From contig NZ_CP102270.1 of assembly GCF_025148445.1 (NCBI RefSeq), positions 1,847,001 through 1,911,000 of the forward strand: 64,000 nucleotides of DNA. Reading direction: 5' to 3'. A program made the position numbers and the translations under genes. The notes below the pieces were generated by a model. That model worked only from the letters and a program-made list of their open reading frames with translations, made no database searches and was not told the origin of the DNA. The DNA comes from Eshraghiella crossota. Lineage in GTDB: Bacteria > Bacillota > Clostridia > Lachnospirales > Lachnospiraceae. This document shows, piece after piece, positions 35,289 through 46,100 of this stretch. Position 1 is the stretch's first letter. Every line of letters begins with the position of its first letter.

Positions 35289-35915
35289 TTATATATTTTT
35301 TAATATTCTGCGGAATTTTTCTGATGTACCGCAAATATCCGTTTCTGTAAGGATTCCGGAAATTACCGCCACACCTTTTATTCCTGTTTTGGCAAGTTTT
35401 GAAACATTTGAAAGGTTAATTCCTCCGATTGCCACAACGGGAATTGCAACACTCCTGCATATATTTTTCAACATATCAAAAGACATTGTTACTGCATCTT
35501 TTTTGGTACTGCTGCCAAATACCGCCCCGCTTCCAAGATAATCGGCTCCCTGTTCCATGGCAGCCTTCGCCTGCTCAACCGTCTTTGCAGTTGCGCCTAT
35601 TATTTTATTTTTCCCGAGAATCCGTCTTGCCTCTTCAATTCCCATATCAGACTGTCCGAGGTGGACTCCGTCCGCATCGGTTTCAAGCGCCAGTCTTACA
35701 TTATCATTAATGATAAAAGGGACCTTGTATTCATGACACAGTTTTTTTATCTCAAAAGCTTCTTTTTTCAGTTCTTCGTATTCCATATTTTTCTCACGAA
35801 GCTGTACCATTGTCACTCCGCCGTCTAACGCTGCTTTTACACATTCGCAAAGATTTCTGCCTCCGGCAGCTTCTCTGTCCGTTATAAGATAGAGTAAAAG
35901 ATTATTCCGATTCAT
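35289..35915 (-). CDS. thiE: Thiamine-phosphate synthase
   Basis: Joins HMP pyrophosphate to thiazole phosphate. A 208-residue TIM barrel with LYLITDR near 7-13, VTMVQLREKNMEYEEL near 34-49, FIINDNVRLALETDADGVHLGQSDM near 65-89, GADYLGSGAVFGSSTKKD near 126-143 and VVAIGGINLSNV near 161-172. Lies 9 nt after thiC. All steps needed from HMP-P plus salvaged thiazole to thiamine phosphate are thus in one operon; thiG/thiF-type de novo thiazole genes are not in the window. Confidence 0.95.
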   Translation of the reverse strand: MNRNNLLLYLITDREAAGGRNLCECVKAALDGGVTMVQLREKNMEYEELKKEAFEIKKLCHEYKVPFIINDNVRLALETDADGVHLGQSDMGIEEARRILGKNKIIGATAKTVEQAKAAMEQGADYLGSGAVFGSSTKKDAVTMSFDMLKNICRSVAIPVVAIGGINLSNVSKLAKTGIKGVAVISGILTETDICGTSEKFRRILKNI

Positions 35916-35924
35916 TTTATTTCC

Positions 35925-37235
35925 CTACAATATATCAATATATTCACCGTTAAGTGCTTTATTCATGCTTCTTACCGCACAGAACTTTCCGCACATGCTG
36001 CAGGTGTCGCTGTGGTCATCCTCCGGTTTACGGCTGTCTCTGATTGCTTTTGCCGTTCCCCCGTCTATCGCACATTCAAACTGAGCATCCCAGTCGAGAA
36101 CACGCCTTGCGTCTGCCATTTTATCATCAATATCCCTTGCGCCCTTAATTCCCTTGGCTATATCTGCTGCGTGTGCTGCTATCTTAGAGGCGATAATGCC
36201 CTGTTTTACATCCTCCACATTAGGAAGCGCAAGATGTTCCGCAGGTGTTACATAGCATAAAAATGCGGCTCCATTCATAGCTGCGACAGCTCCTCCGATT
36301 GCCGCTGTTATATGGTCATAACCCGGTGCAATATCCGTTACAAGTGGTCCAAGTACATAAAAAGGAGCTCCCATACATATCGTCTTCTGAACCTGCATAT
36401 TGGCTGCAATCTGGTCAAGAGGAACGTGTCCCGGTCCTTCAACCATAACCTGCACATTATGCTCCCATGCTCTCTTTGTAAGTTCACCAAGTCTTACAAG
36501 TTCTTCAATCTGGCATACATCCGTTGCATCTGCAAGGCAACCCGGTCTGCACGCATCTCCCAATGAAATTGTCACATCATATTCTTCACAAATATCAAGA
36601 ATCTCATCATAATATTCGTAAAACGGATTTTCATTACCTGTCATGCTCATCCACGCAAATACAAGGCTTCCACCCCTGCTTACGATATTCATTTTACGTT
36701 TATGGTTCTTAATCTGGTCGATTGTTTTTCTTGTTATTCCGCAATGGAGTGTCACAAAATCCACACCGTTTTGGGCATGAAGTCTTACAACATCTATAAA
36801 ATCTTCCGCTGTTAGTGTGGACAAATCCCTCTGGTAATGGATTACGCTGTCATAAACAGGCACCGTTCCTATCATTGCAGGACATTCCGATGTAAGTTTT
36901 TTACGGAAAGGCTCTGTATTGCCATGGCTTGACAAATCCATTATTGCCTCTGCTCCCATATTGACGGCACTCATTACTTTCTGAAGCTCTATGTCATAAT
37001 CCTTGCAATCCCTTGACACGCCAAGGTTGACGTTTATCTTGGTTCTTAACATACTTCCTACGCCTTCGGGATTGATACACTGATGGTTAATATTGGCAGG
37101 TATTACAACTTTACCTTCTGCCATATATCCCATAAGCTCTTCAAGCTGCATTTTTTCTTTTTCTGCCACAATTTTCATCTGTGGCGTTGCAATCCCTTTT
37201 CTAGCGGCATCCATCTGTGTTGTATATTCTCTCAT
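35925..37235 (-). CDS. thiC: Phosphomethylpyrimidine synthase
   Basis: Non-canonical radical SAM enzyme converting aminoimidazole ribotide to HMP phosphate. Internal signatures: [65 protein letters not shown] and [11 protein letters not shown]. The C-terminal cluster motif is [13 protein letters not shown] (CX2CX4C) near 414-426. At 436 residues it is the standard bacterial core form. First gene of the operon, behind a TPP riboswitch and terminator. Confidence 0.97.
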   Translation of the reverse strand: MREYTTQMDAARKGIATPQMKIVAEKEKMQLEELMGYMAEGKVVIPANINHQCINPEGVGSMLRTKINVNLGVSRDCKDYDIELQKVMSAVNMGAEAIMDLSSHGNTEPFRKKLTSECPAMIGTVPVYDSVIHYQRDLSTLTAEDFIDVVRLHAQNGVDFVTLHCGITRKTIDQIKNHKRKMNIVSRGGSLVFAWMSMTGNENPFYEYYDEILDICEEYDVTISLGDACRPGCLADATDVCQIEELVRLGELTKRAWEHNVQVMVEGPGHVPLDQIAANMQVQKTICMGAPFYVLGPLVTDIAPGYDHITAAIGGAVAAMNGAAFLCYVTPAEHLALPNVEDVKQGIIASKIAAHAADIAKGIKGARDIDDKMADARRVLDWDAQFECAIDGGTAKAIRDSRKPEDDHSDTCSMCGKFCAVRSMNKALNGEYIDIL

Positions 37236-37255
37236 ATCTTTGCTTACCTTTCCGT

Positions 37256-37293
37256 AAAATAAAAGACAGAACTACATAAGGATAGTGTCTGTC
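37256..37293 (-). terminator. Expression platform (terminator) of the TPP riboswitch
   Basis: Minus-strand hairpin AGACAGA-(bulge C)-ACTA / TAGT-TCTGTCT with an 8-nt loop, followed by TTATTTT. It lies between aptamer and thiC, so it would stop transcription when TPP is bound. The matching antiterminator was not worked out. Confidence 0.8.
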
Positions 37294-37309
37294 TGTCAAA
37301 ACAAAATAT

Positions 37310-37379
37310 CTCCCTACGTTGGCATTATCCAAATCAGGTTATGGGTATAATCTCAGCCTCCAAGGGCACCCCGTTTTCT
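37310..37379 (-). promoter_or_regulatory. TPP riboswitch (THI element)
   Basis: The minus strand carries the conserved blocks GGGGTGCCC, GCTGAGAT, ACCC, ACCTGAT, GGATAATGCC and CGTAGGGA in the correct order and spacing. It controls the downstream thiC-E-D-W-M operon by sensing thiamine pyrophosphate. Confidence 0.96.
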
Positions 37380-37384
37380 ATAAC

Positions 37385-37412
37385 ATTATATCAAAGTAAA
37401 ATTAAGTTGCAA
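37385..37412 (-). promoter_or_regulatory. Promoter of the thiamine operon
   Basis: -35 TTGCAA (37407-37412), 16-nt spacer, -10 TATAAT (37385-37390), just upstream of the riboswitch. Confidence 0.75.
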
Positions 37413-37468
37413 TAAAAAAATAAAATATTTATACTGATTACAGTATTTTTTATTAAAAAGGACAGGTT

Positions 37469-38089
37469 ATGCTTTATTATTTTACGGATTTAAAAAATAT
37501 AACAAAAGGACAGCTTGACAGTTTAATGTCTCTTCTTCCTCCTGAGCGGTTAAAGCGTGCTCTAAAATATAAGTTTCCTGAGGACAGGCTTGCCTGCGTA
37601 ATTGCATACCTTCTTTTCCTGTACGGCTACCGCACTGAATACAGCCTGACAGACACTCCTGATTTTGATATTTCATCGGATGGCAAACCCTACCTTAAAA
37701 GCCATCCTGAAATTTATTTCAACATCAGTCATTGCAGTAAAGCCGTCATGTGTATTTTTGATTCATCCCCTGTGGGTATCGATGTGGAAACCGTCCGCAG
37801 AGTCCCTGCTTCAATGCTTGCCAAAATCTGTTCTCCCGGTGAATTGAATACAATCCGGTCTTCGTCTGCTCCGGAGGCCGACTTTTGCCGTATCTGGACT
37901 TACAAGGAAGCTGTTTCAAAACTTTCCGGTGACGGCGTATTCAAGAGTCTCCGTAAATCTCCTGCCAAATCGTTATTCACCCATCAGGATGCTTTACTAC
38001 CCGATGTGTATTTCACAGTTGCATCGGACAGCAAAATCAACTTAACCGCAAGGAAACTTACTTTAAGCGATTTTGAGCTGTTTGGGTAA
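37469..38089 (+). CDS. Sfp-type 4'-phosphopantetheinyl transferase
   Basis: Transfers phosphopantetheine from CoA to carrier proteins. A 206-residue protein with the Sfp-family motifs: FNISHC (84-89), the Mg-binding GIDVE (103-107) and FCRIWTYKEAVSKLSGDG (139-156) with catalytic W/K/E-A-x-x-K. This is the longer Sfp class rather than AcpS (about 120 residues), so it usually serves peptide- or polyketide-synthase carrier domains or acts broadly. No such synthase is in this window. AAAGGACAG precedes the ATG. It diverges from the thiamine operon. Confidence 0.9.
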   Translation: MLYYFTDLKNITKGQLDSLMSLLPPERLKRALKYKFPEDRLACVIAYLLFLYGYRTEYSLTDTPDFDISSDGKPYLKSHPEIYFNISHCSKAVMCIFDSSPVGIDVETVRRVPASMLAKICSPGELNTIRSSSAPEADFCRIWTYKEAVSKLSGDGVFKSLRKSPAKSLFTHQDALLPDVYFTVASDSKINLTARKLTLSDFELFG

Positions 38090-38127
38090 GGATTTGCAGA
38101 CGCCGTGGCGGGATGCACGGTATGACA

Positions 38128-38172
38128 TAAAAAAACTTTGGTTACACTTTTTAACTATGCGTAACCAAAGTT
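38128..38172 (-). terminator. Terminator of the acidic-repeat protein gene
   Basis: AACTTTGGTTAC paired with GTAACCAAAGTT (38134-38145, 38161-38172), followed on the minus strand by T7. It lies 13 nt after the stop codon at 38186. Confidence 0.88.
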
Positions 38173-38185
38173 CTGTAATTTACTA

Positions 38186-39781
38186 TTATTTTTCAACAAA
38201 TGTAACAGGACATCCTAATCTGTAGTGACCTTTTATATATTCAGCGATTGTGTGTGAACAGTATACCGTTGTTGCCTCTGTATTGCTGTCCATATCATTG
38301 TTACCACACATGATTGCATCCAATTCGTATACCAGATTGGTTCCCGGTGCAAAAGTAATGCTGTCAAGATGATAGCAGCTATAGAAAGTCCTTCTCAAGC
38401 CCTGCATCGTTGATGGGAGAATGACTTTTTTAACAATCTGATTGCTTCTAAATGTGTTAAGTGCAGCTACAACCGGTTTGCCATTGATAGTATCAGGTAC
38501 GATAACCTCCCTGTCCGTTCCGATATACTTCAACAGGCAATATCCCTTTGTCTTAATTCTGTTTTTAAAAGTTTCGGCTATATCGATTGTCTCTCTTTCG
38601 CCTTTTTTGTTGATAGAATCGCTTGTGAGGACATCATCTGACTTACAATATACCCATGTGCCATCAGTTATTACACTGTAATGCTCATCAACATTATAAG
38701 TCCAGTCATAATATGACTCGTTGTTGCGGAGGCCTTCTTCAGTGTCATCTTCTTCATCAAAAAATTCCACATCGGAGAAAGTTTCTCTTACAGGTGTTTC
38801 AACTGCAGCTGCAAAAGTTTCTTTTGCGGTTTCTGCTTCTGAACTAACATCATCATATTTACCTGCTGATACCGGACCATCTTCTTTTTCAAGCTCTGTA
38901 ACCTTTTCTTCTGCCGGTTCAGCGGTAACATCATCGATTTCTATTTCCTGAACTTCGTCCGAAAAATCTTCATCATTTAATACAAAATTATCTCTCACCG
39001 GTTCTGCATCAACCGGTTCTGCAATAAATTCCCTGTCAAGTTTCTTATCAGATATATCAACAGGCTCGTCTTTAACTGACTCCCTGCCAACAACCACTGA
39101 CTCAAATACAAACGTATCATCAGGTTCTGTTTCCGGCTCCTCGGCTACATCCTGCACATCTGCTGTTTCCGGCTCCTCGGCTACATCCTGTACACCTGCT
39201 GTTTCCGGCTCCTCAGCTACATCCTGCACATCTGCTGCTTCCGGCTCCCCGGCTACATCCTGCACACCTGCTGTTTCCGGCTCCTCAGCTACATCCTGCA
39301 CATCTGCTGCTTCCGGCTCCTCGGCTGCATCCTGAACATCGGCTGCTTCCGGCTCCTCAGCTACATCCTGTGCCTCGGCTGTTTCCGGCTCCTCGGCTGC
39401 ATCCTGTGCCTCGGCAGGTTTCTCTGCTTCTTCGCGCTTTGGTTTGAAATCCACGATAGGCTTTGCCTTGGATACTGACTGGAATTCCTCATCTTCTTCG
39501 TAAGAAATGTCTTCATCGTAAAAAGATGTGGCTTTGTCATTCTGTGGTTCGTTGTCCTCATCCACAAAAATGTCGTCCTCGTCTGCTGCGCTTTTCTTAG
39601 CGTGGTGGGATTCGTTCTTACTAAAAAGCGGAAGTTTGACAAGTTCATCCTTCAGGAAACTGTTTAAACTCTGCTTTTTCTTCTTGCTCTTGCTGACTGC
39701 CACAATTGCTGTTGCAACTGCCGTAACTCCTAATACTATGGCACCGAAAGTACCAAATCCATGTTTGTCTTTATCTTTCAT
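38186..39781 (-). CDS. Membrane-anchored protein with acidic 12-residue repeats and an LRR_5-like C-terminus
   Basis: About 531 residues from the start at 39781, chosen because GGAGAGG lies 6-8 nt upstream; an ATG at 39811 in frame has none. Layout: one membrane helix (about 9-28) flanked by lysines, a very acidic low-complexity region (about 40-350) containing eight copies of a 12-residue unit such as VQDVAEEPETAD, then a C-terminal domain (about 365-531) with IGTDREVIVPDTINGKPV and VKKVILPSTMQGL, the pattern of BspA-type leucine-rich repeats. No function can be assigned. It could be a scaffold or surface protein. Own promoter and terminator. Confidence 0.8.
   Translation of the reverse strand: MKDKDKHGFGTFGAIVLGVTAVATAIVAVSKSKKKKQSLNSFLKDELVKLPLFSKNESHHAKKSAADEDDIFVDEDNEPQNDKATSFYDEDISYEEDEEFQSVSKAKPIVDFKPKREEAEKPAEAQDAAEEPETAEAQDVAEEPEAADVQDAAEEPEAADVQDVAEEPETAGVQDVAGEPEAADVQDVAEEPETAGVQDVAEEPETADVQDVAEEPETEPDDTFVFESVVVGRESVKDEPVDISDKKLDREFIAEPVDAEPVRDNFVLNDEDFSDEVQEIEIDDVTAEPAEEKVTELEKEDGPVSAGKYDDVSSEAETAKETFAAAVETPVRETFSDVEFFDEEDDTEEGLRNNESYYDWTYNVDEHYSVITDGTWVYCKSDDVLTSDSINKKGERETIDIAETFKNRIKTKGYCLLKYIGTDREVIVPDTINGKPVVAALNTFRSNQIVKKVILPSTMQGLRRTFYSCYHLDSITFAPGTNLVYELDAIMCGNNDMDSNTEATTVYCSHTIAEYIKGHYRLGCPVTFVEK
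39125..39415 (-). repeat. Eight tandem 36-bp repeats in the acidic-repeat gene
   Basis: Unit of 36 bp coding for 12 residues (consensus DVAEEPETAxVQ), eight copies with few substitutions. Plus-strand landmarks tgtttccggctcctcggcta recur every 36 bp. Units with T/A and D/G/A alternate, as expected from slippage or unequal exchange. Confidence 0.9.
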
Positions 39782-39826
39782 GTCTGACCCTCTCCGTTCA
39801 AATAGTCTCAAAATTAAGCTACCTCT

Positions 39827-39856
39827 ATTATCGGATTTTTAGGGGGTATTTGTCAA
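39827..39856 (-). promoter_or_regulatory. Promoter of the acidic-repeat protein gene
   Basis: -35 TTGACA (39851-39856), 18-nt spacer, -10 GATAAT (39827-39832). The -35 overlaps the stop codon of the MATE gene. Confidence 0.65.
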
Positions 39857-41214
39857 CTAAATTGAGTATTAAAATACCCTTTTTTCTTAAATTTTTTCAT
39901 ATAAATTATATAAGTAATAATAAGCGGTACGGCAGCACATACCCATGCAACCGGACCGGCAAAACATACACCGGAAAAACCTATCGCTTTTGGAAGCGTG
40001 TATGCGACTATAGACCTTGCTCCAAGTTCAAAAAATCCCGCAAGTAACGGCATTGTTGTCTTACCCATTGCCTGAAGAGCATTTCTGAAAATAAAAATCT
40101 GGAACAATGGGATATAGAAAAACATTGAAATATGGAGATAAGTCATTGCATAGGAAAGTATTAATTCATCCCCGCCTTTTATGAAAAGCCGGCTGATTGG
40201 TCTGCCGAAAATGAAAATAACACCCATACATAAAACTGCGCTTCCAACCGTAAAAAGACTCCATTTCAATATTCCGTTTTTAATCCTGTCATATCTGCCG
40301 GCACCTACATTCTGACCGACAAAATTTGCAACTGTTACGCCACCCGATATGCCAAACTGCATGATAAGCTGTTCCGTTTTACTGGAAGCCGTAAAAGCAG
40401 CAATGTAATTCTCACCAAATACATTTACGGCACCCTGTAGGATGATTGTTCCGATTGCCGTAACCGAAAACTGGAACGCCATCGGAAGTCCTATGGTAAG
40501 GTGTGTCTTTATAATTCCCGGATTAATTTTAAAATCTTCTTTCTTTATATGAAGAACAGGGAACTTAACGGAAATATATACGATACACGCAATTCCGGCA
40601 ACAAGCTGTGCAAGCACTGTAGCAATGGCGGCACCTGCAACGCCCCAATTAAATACGACTATAAAAAGCAAATCCAGACCGATGTTAAGGAGTGCTGAAA
40701 AAATCAGGAAATAAAGCGGGGTTTTGCTGTCACCAAGAGCCCTTAGTATACACGAAACGGCATTGTATAGCATAGGTGCAGCTATTCCTGCAAAAATAAT
40801 AACGATATAATTATAGGACATATCAAAAATACCGTCCGGTGTGTTAATAAGCCTTAGAACCGGCTTGGTTATCAGCACCGAAAGTAAAGTGATAAACAAT
40901 GTGATTCCGGACCATAACATAATGGCATTACATACGGAATTACGCATCCTGTCATAATCTTTTGCCCCAAAGCATTGTGCTATATGGACCGAAAAACCGC
41001 TTGTTATTCCTATAACAAACCCATTGACAAGGAAAAACATTGACCCGGTATTACCTACGGCAGCCAATGTACTGTTTCCAAGACATTGTCCGACAATAAT
41101 TGTGTCGGCAAAATTATATATCTGCTGTACAAGATTGCCAATCAGCACAGGGATTGCATATTTTATCATAAGGCTGATTGGTTTTCCTGTTGTTAAATCC
41201 TTTGCTTTTGACAT
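39853..41214 (-). CDS. MATE-family multidrug/sodium antiporter
   Basis: A 453-residue membrane protein with 12 helices in two similar halves. Family features: IPVLIGNLVQQIYNFADTIIVGQCLG near 16-41, FFLVNGFVIGITSGFSVHIAQCFGAKD near 55-81 and the repeat equivalents GLPMAFQFSVTAIGTIILQG and GVTVANFVGQNVGAGRYDRIK in the second half. It exports cationic compounds or toxins using Na+ or H+; substrate unknown. The ATG shares one base with the argS stop (TAATG), so translation is coupled to arginyl-tRNA synthetase, which has no obvious functional link. Confidence 0.93.
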   Translation of the reverse strand: MSKAKDLTTGKPISLMIKYAIPVLIGNLVQQIYNFADTIIVGQCLGNSTLAAVGNTGSMFFLVNGFVIGITSGFSVHIAQCFGAKDYDRMRNSVCNAIMLWSGITLFITLLSVLITKPVLRLINTPDGIFDMSYNYIVIIFAGIAAPMLYNAVSCILRALGDSKTPLYFLIFSALLNIGLDLLFIVVFNWGVAGAAIATVLAQLVAGIACIVYISVKFPVLHIKKEDFKINPGIIKTHLTIGLPMAFQFSVTAIGTIILQGAVNVFGENYIAAFTASSKTEQLIMQFGISGGVTVANFVGQNVGAGRYDRIKNGILKWSLFTVGSAVLCMGVIFIFGRPISRLFIKGGDELILSYAMTYLHISMFFYIPLFQIFIFRNALQAMGKTTMPLLAGFFELGARSIVAYTLPKAIGFSGVCFAGPVAWVCAAVPLIITYIIYMKKFKKKGYFNTQFS

Positions 41215-42980
41215 TACATTCTCTCCGGTGCTTCGATACCAAGCAAGTCAACACATGTCTCTAACACATCTTTTGTAAGTTTTATAAGTGCAATATAACC
41301 TTTCTTTTTATTTTCATCTTCTTCTGAAAGAATCTTTGTTTCATGATAAAAATGGTTAAAAGCATTGGAAAGATCATATATGAATTTACAAATTTTGTGA
41401 GGTGCACTTTCTTCATATGCTGTCTTAATCATATCCTGCATGCCTGTGAGCACAAGCATAAGTGAACGTTCGCTCTCGCTCTCAGGGTTAGCAGTATGGA
41501 TACCTGACACCACGCCTCCTGCATTTTCATATTTTTTAAGAATAGATTTAATTCGTACAATTGTGTAAAGGATATATGGACCTGTGTCTCCCTCAAAAGA
41601 GGTGAAACGATCAATATCAAATACATAATCCTTAGATGCCTGATTGGACAAATCACCATATTTTAATGCGGCAAGTCCTACCATCTTAGCTGTATTTCTG
41701 GCTTCACTCTCATCCACGGTACGGTTAGCCATGATTTTTTCGTATACCTTGTCTTCAATTTCTTTTATGAGGTATTCAAGACGCAGTACACCACCCTGTC
41801 TTGTCTTGAAAGGTTTGCCGTCACTGCCGTTCATCGTGCCAAAGCCGATGAACTTAAGTTCTGTATCAGGAGATACGATTCCTGCTTTTCTTGCCACACG
41901 GAAAAACTGTGTATAGTGAAGTTCCTGTCTCTTATCTGCAAGGTAAATGTATGACTTAGGTGCATATAATTTTTCCCTCTCGATAAGTGTCGCAAGGTCG
42001 GAGGTCTCGTAATTGGCTGCTCCGTCCGATTTCTGGATGATACATGGAGGAAGCTCCCTGCTGTCATTTTCCTCGGCTATGTCTACAACAATGGCACCCT
42101 GGCTTTCATGGGCTATCCCCCTGTCTACCATATCCTTAACCATATCAGCAATATATGGCTGGGCATCACTTTCACCCTTCCATAAATCGAAATGGACATT
42201 AAGGTTACCATAATTTTTTTTCAAATCAGCAACCGACACATTGATAATGTGTTTCCAGAGGGCTGTGTATCCTCTGTGACCGTTCTGTAAAAGATATGTG
42301 GCATTCTGAGCCGATTTCTTATATTCGGCATATTCTTTTGATTTGCCGCTGGCACACGGATAAATTTCCTCAAGTTCTGATATTGTAAAAGGCGCTTCTG
42401 CCGGATATTCACCTGTGAAATTATCATCAAAATATGGTAAATCCGGTTTACGTTCTTTGAGTTCTGTAATAATAAGTCCCATCTGGAGACCCCAGTCGCC
42501 AAGATGAACATCACCTATTGTCTTATAACCTGCAAATTTGCAGATTCTTTTTACACTTTCGCCGATTACTGCCGAACGAAGATGTCCGATATGAAGAGGT
42601 TTGGCTACATTGGCTCCGCCGTAATCAACAAATACCGTCTCGTCCTTAGGTTCACAGTCGCATCCAAACTTATCCTCCAAAGCCATGGCACGAACATAAC
42701 CACCTATAAAATCTGCGCTCATTACCATGTTGATAAAGCCCGGTTTGATACATTCAACCTTCTCAAAGGCACTGTTGTCCTGTAAAATTGCAACCACTTC
42801 ATCACCAATCATAAATGGTGCTTTCTTATATTCCTTTGCTGCTGCCATTGCTCCGTTGCACTGATATTCACATAAATCAGGTCTGTTGGATATTCCTGTC
42901 TTTCCGTATTTATCATCATAGCCGCATTGTTTAAAAGCATTTCCGACTATTTCTGTAATCTGGTCTAAAATTTTTTTCAT
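41214..42980 (-). CDS. argS: Arginyl-tRNA synthetase
   Basis: Class I synthetase charging tRNA-Arg, 588 residues. N-terminal additional domain (tRNA D-loop recognition), HIGH motif KPLHIGHLRSAVIGE near 132-146, and GFGTMNGSDGKPFKTRQGGVLRLE near 364-387 in the KMSKS position; this family often lacks a canonical KMSKS. The anticodon-binding C-terminal all-helical domain ends EAPERM with the typical ...LGIEAPERM tail. GGAGG lies 10 nt before the ATG. Confidence 0.97.
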   Translation of the reverse strand: MKKILDQITEIVGNAFKQCGYDDKYGKTGISNRPDLCEYQCNGAMAAAKEYKKAPFMIGDEVVAILQDNSAFEKVECIKPGFINMVMSADFIGGYVRAMALEDKFGCDCEPKDETVFVDYGGANVAKPLHIGHLRSAVIGESVKRICKFAGYKTIGDVHLGDWGLQMGLIITELKERKPDLPYFDDNFTGEYPAEAPFTISELEEIYPCASGKSKEYAEYKKSAQNATYLLQNGHRGYTALWKHIINVSVADLKKNYGNLNVHFDLWKGESDAQPYIADMVKDMVDRGIAHESQGAIVVDIAEENDSRELPPCIIQKSDGAANYETSDLATLIEREKLYAPKSYIYLADKRQELHYTQFFRVARKAGIVSPDTELKFIGFGTMNGSDGKPFKTRQGGVLRLEYLIKEIEDKVYEKIMANRTVDESEARNTAKMVGLAALKYGDLSNQASKDYVFDIDRFTSFEGDTGPYILYTIVRIKSILKKYENAGGVVSGIHTANPESESERSLMLVLTGMQDMIKTAYEESAPHKICKFIYDLSNAFNHFYHETKILSEEDENKKKGYIALIKLTKDVLETCVDLLGIEAPERM

Positions 42981-43048
42981 AAAAATTATTCCTCCGTTGG
43001 TTATGTTCCATTATACTTTTCATATTTACGGTTGTAAAGAAATTTTAA

Positions 43049-43101
43049 CGTTAAAACAGCTATGAGAGGATTCCGGTAATCCCAGATAAACTCATAGCTG
43101 T
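43049..43101 (-). terminator. Terminator of the carAB operon
   Basis: Minus strand: ACAGCTATGAG paired with CTCATAGCTGT around a loop with its own GGATT/AATCC pairing, then TTTAAC. It lies 31 nt after the carB stop. Confidence 0.75.
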
Positions 43102-43131
43102 CATTAGAAATTCTTAATTATTCCATAACAA

Positions 43132-46100
43132 TTAAATTGTTGCTATATCAATCGGTGTCATTGACTGTGTTGCCTGACATTCAAGACTTGTAAGCAATGC
43201 ATTGGCTGTATCAAGTGATGTAAGAACGTTTACACCGGTCTCGATTGCATGTCTTCTGATAATGAAACCATCGTGGCTCTTTTCAATACCGTTCTCAGGT
43301 ATATCGATAACAAGGTCAATCTTGTGGTCAAGAATAAGGTCAAGAAGTGTTGGTGATTCCTGTTCAACCTTATTGATCTTAATTGCCTCAACGCCGTTTT
43401 CATTGAAATAACGTGCTGTACCTCTTGTCGCATAAATTGTATATCCAAGAGCTGCAAAACGTTTTGCAACCGAAAGAGCATCTTTCTGCTCATGGTCATT
43501 AACTGTCATAATCATCTGTTTATGTTTTGGAAGATTAACGCCTGCACCTACAAAGGCTTTGTATAATGCTTCGTTAAAATCTTTTGCTATACCAAGACAT
43601 TCACCTGTCGATTTCATTTCCGGTCCAAGGCTGATATCAGCGCCACGAATCTTTTCAAATGAGAATACAGGCATCTTGATAGCAATGTAGTCTGCTTTCT
43701 TCTGAAGTCCGGGTGTATAGCCAAGACCTTTGATTGTATTACCGATAATAACCTGTGTAGCAAGTTTTACAATAGGAATACCTGTAACTTTGCTTATATA
43801 TGGAACAGTTCTTGAAGAACGTGGATTAACCTCTATTACATATACCTGGTCATTGTATACGATAAACTGGATATTAATAAGACCTTTTACATGTAAAGCT
43901 CTTGCAAGCTTAATTGTATAATCTTCAAGCATATCCACAATTTTCTGTGAAATACTCTGGGCAGGATATACTGAAATACTGTCTCCCGAATGGATACCGG
44001 CTCTTTCAATATGCTCCATAATACCGGGGATTAAAATATCTTCTCCGTCACAAACGGCATCAACTTCAATTTCCTTACCCATAAGGTATTTATCAACAAG
44101 GATTGGATGTTCCTGAACCTGTCTGTTAATGATTTCCATAAATTCAACAATATCTTTGTCGCTTATGGCAATCTGCATACCCTGTCCGCCAAGGACATAT
44201 GAAGGTCTTACAAGAACAGGATAACCTAATTCATTAGCTGCCTCAAGAGCTTCTTCTGTAGTAAAAACTGTCTTTCCTGCTGCTCTTGGAATTCCTGTCT
44301 GTTCAAGAATCTCATCAAAAAGCTCTCTGTCTTCTGCCGCATCAACATCTTCTGCGCTCGTACCGAGGATTGGAACGCCCATTTCCATTAATGCTTTTGT
44401 GAGCTTAATGGCTGTCTGTCCACCGAACTGTACAACAGCTCCGTCCGGATGTTCAAGTTCAACAATGCTTTCAACATCCTCAGGTGTCAATGGTTCAAAA
44501 TAAAGTTTGTCAGCTATATCAAAGTCGGTACTTACTGTTTCAGGGTTATTATTGATAATGATTGTCTCATATCCTTCAGCCTTGAATGCCCATGTACTGT
44601 GAACCGAACAATAGTCAAATTCGATACCCTGTCCGATTCTTATAGGACCTGAACCGAGTACGAGGACTTTTTTCTCAGGCTTAGTCTCAATAACTTCATT
44701 TTCTGAGCTGTAGCATGAATAGTAGTAAGGTGTTGAAGCCTCAAATTCGGCAGCACAGGTATCAACCATCTTAAATGCCGCATGAATACCATATTCATCC
44801 CTTAAAGCCTTAATTTCTTTTTCTGTCCTGCCTGTAAGTCTTCCGATAACAACGTCAGGGAATTCAATTCTCTTTGCTTCAGCAAGAAGTTCTTTGGTAA
44901 GTTCCTCTGCCTTGAGGCGGTTTTCCATTTCAACGATAATGTGGAATTTATCGATAAACCACTTATCAATCATGGTAATATCATGGATTGTATCGTTAGA
45001 AATGCCTCTTCTTAAAGCCTCTGCAACAACATACATACGCTTATCATCAATGTTGTGAAGAAGTTCTATAATGTCATCATCAGAATATGATGAGTAATCA
45101 TCGTTCATAAGCGAATCAACGTGCTGTTCAAGTGAACGGATAGCCTTCATAAGTGCGCCTTCAAAGTTAGTGCAGATACTCATGACCTCACCGGTTGCCT
45201 TCATCTGTGTCGTAAGCTTTCTTGAAGCAGTAATAAATTTATCAAAAGGAAGTCTTGGAATCTTAACTACGCAATAGTCAAGAGCAGGCTCAAAACTTGC
45301 AAATGTCTTATGTGTAATTGCATTAGGTATCTCATCAAGGTTATAGCCGAGTGCTATCTTAGCCGCAACCTTGGCAATAGGATAACCTGTTGCTTTGGAA
45401 GCAAGGGCTGATGAACGGCTTACACGAGGATTAACTTCAATAACGCAATATTCAAAACTTGTTGGATGAAGTGCAAACTGTACATTACATCCGCCTGTTA
45501 TTTTAAGTTCATCAATAATATTAAGAGCTGATGAACGAAGCATCTGGTATTCCTTATCAGACAGTGTCTGTGAAGGCGCAACTACAATACTGTCACCTGT
45601 GTGTACTCCGACAGGGTCAATATTTTCCATATTACATACTGTAATACAGGTTCCGTTGGCGTCACGCATTACTTCGTATTCGATTTCCTTCCATCCTGCG
45701 ATACATCTTTCAACAAGTACCTGGCCTACACGGCTTAATCTTAAACCATTGGAAAGAATGTCGATAAGTTCTTCTTCGTTCTTAGCAATACCGCCGCCGC
45801 TTCCACCGAGTGTATATGCCGGGCGGAGAACTACAGGGTAACCAATCTGGTTGGCAAAAGCAATACCGTCTTCAACGTTCTCAACAACAAGAGAAGGTGC
45901 ACAAGGCTCTCCGATTTTTTCCATTGTTGTCTTAAATTCAAGTCTGTCTTCTGCCTTCCTGATTGTCTCAGCAGTTGTACCGATTAATTTAACATTATGT
46001 TCTTCAAGGAAACCTGTCTCAGCAATTTCCATTGCAAGGTTAAGACCTGCCTGTCCACCGAGTGTAGGAAGAATACTGTCCGGTTTCTCCTTGAGAATAA

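Noticed and set aside
39812-39905. GGGTATTT/AAATACCC pairing after the MATE gene as a terminator
   Set aside because: The stem overlaps coding sequence and the next promoter, and the minus strand lacks a T-run after it.
41214-41214. Functional link between argS and the MATE pump because their ends overlap
   Set aside because: One-base stop/start overlap shows coupling of expression only; nothing else joins their roles.
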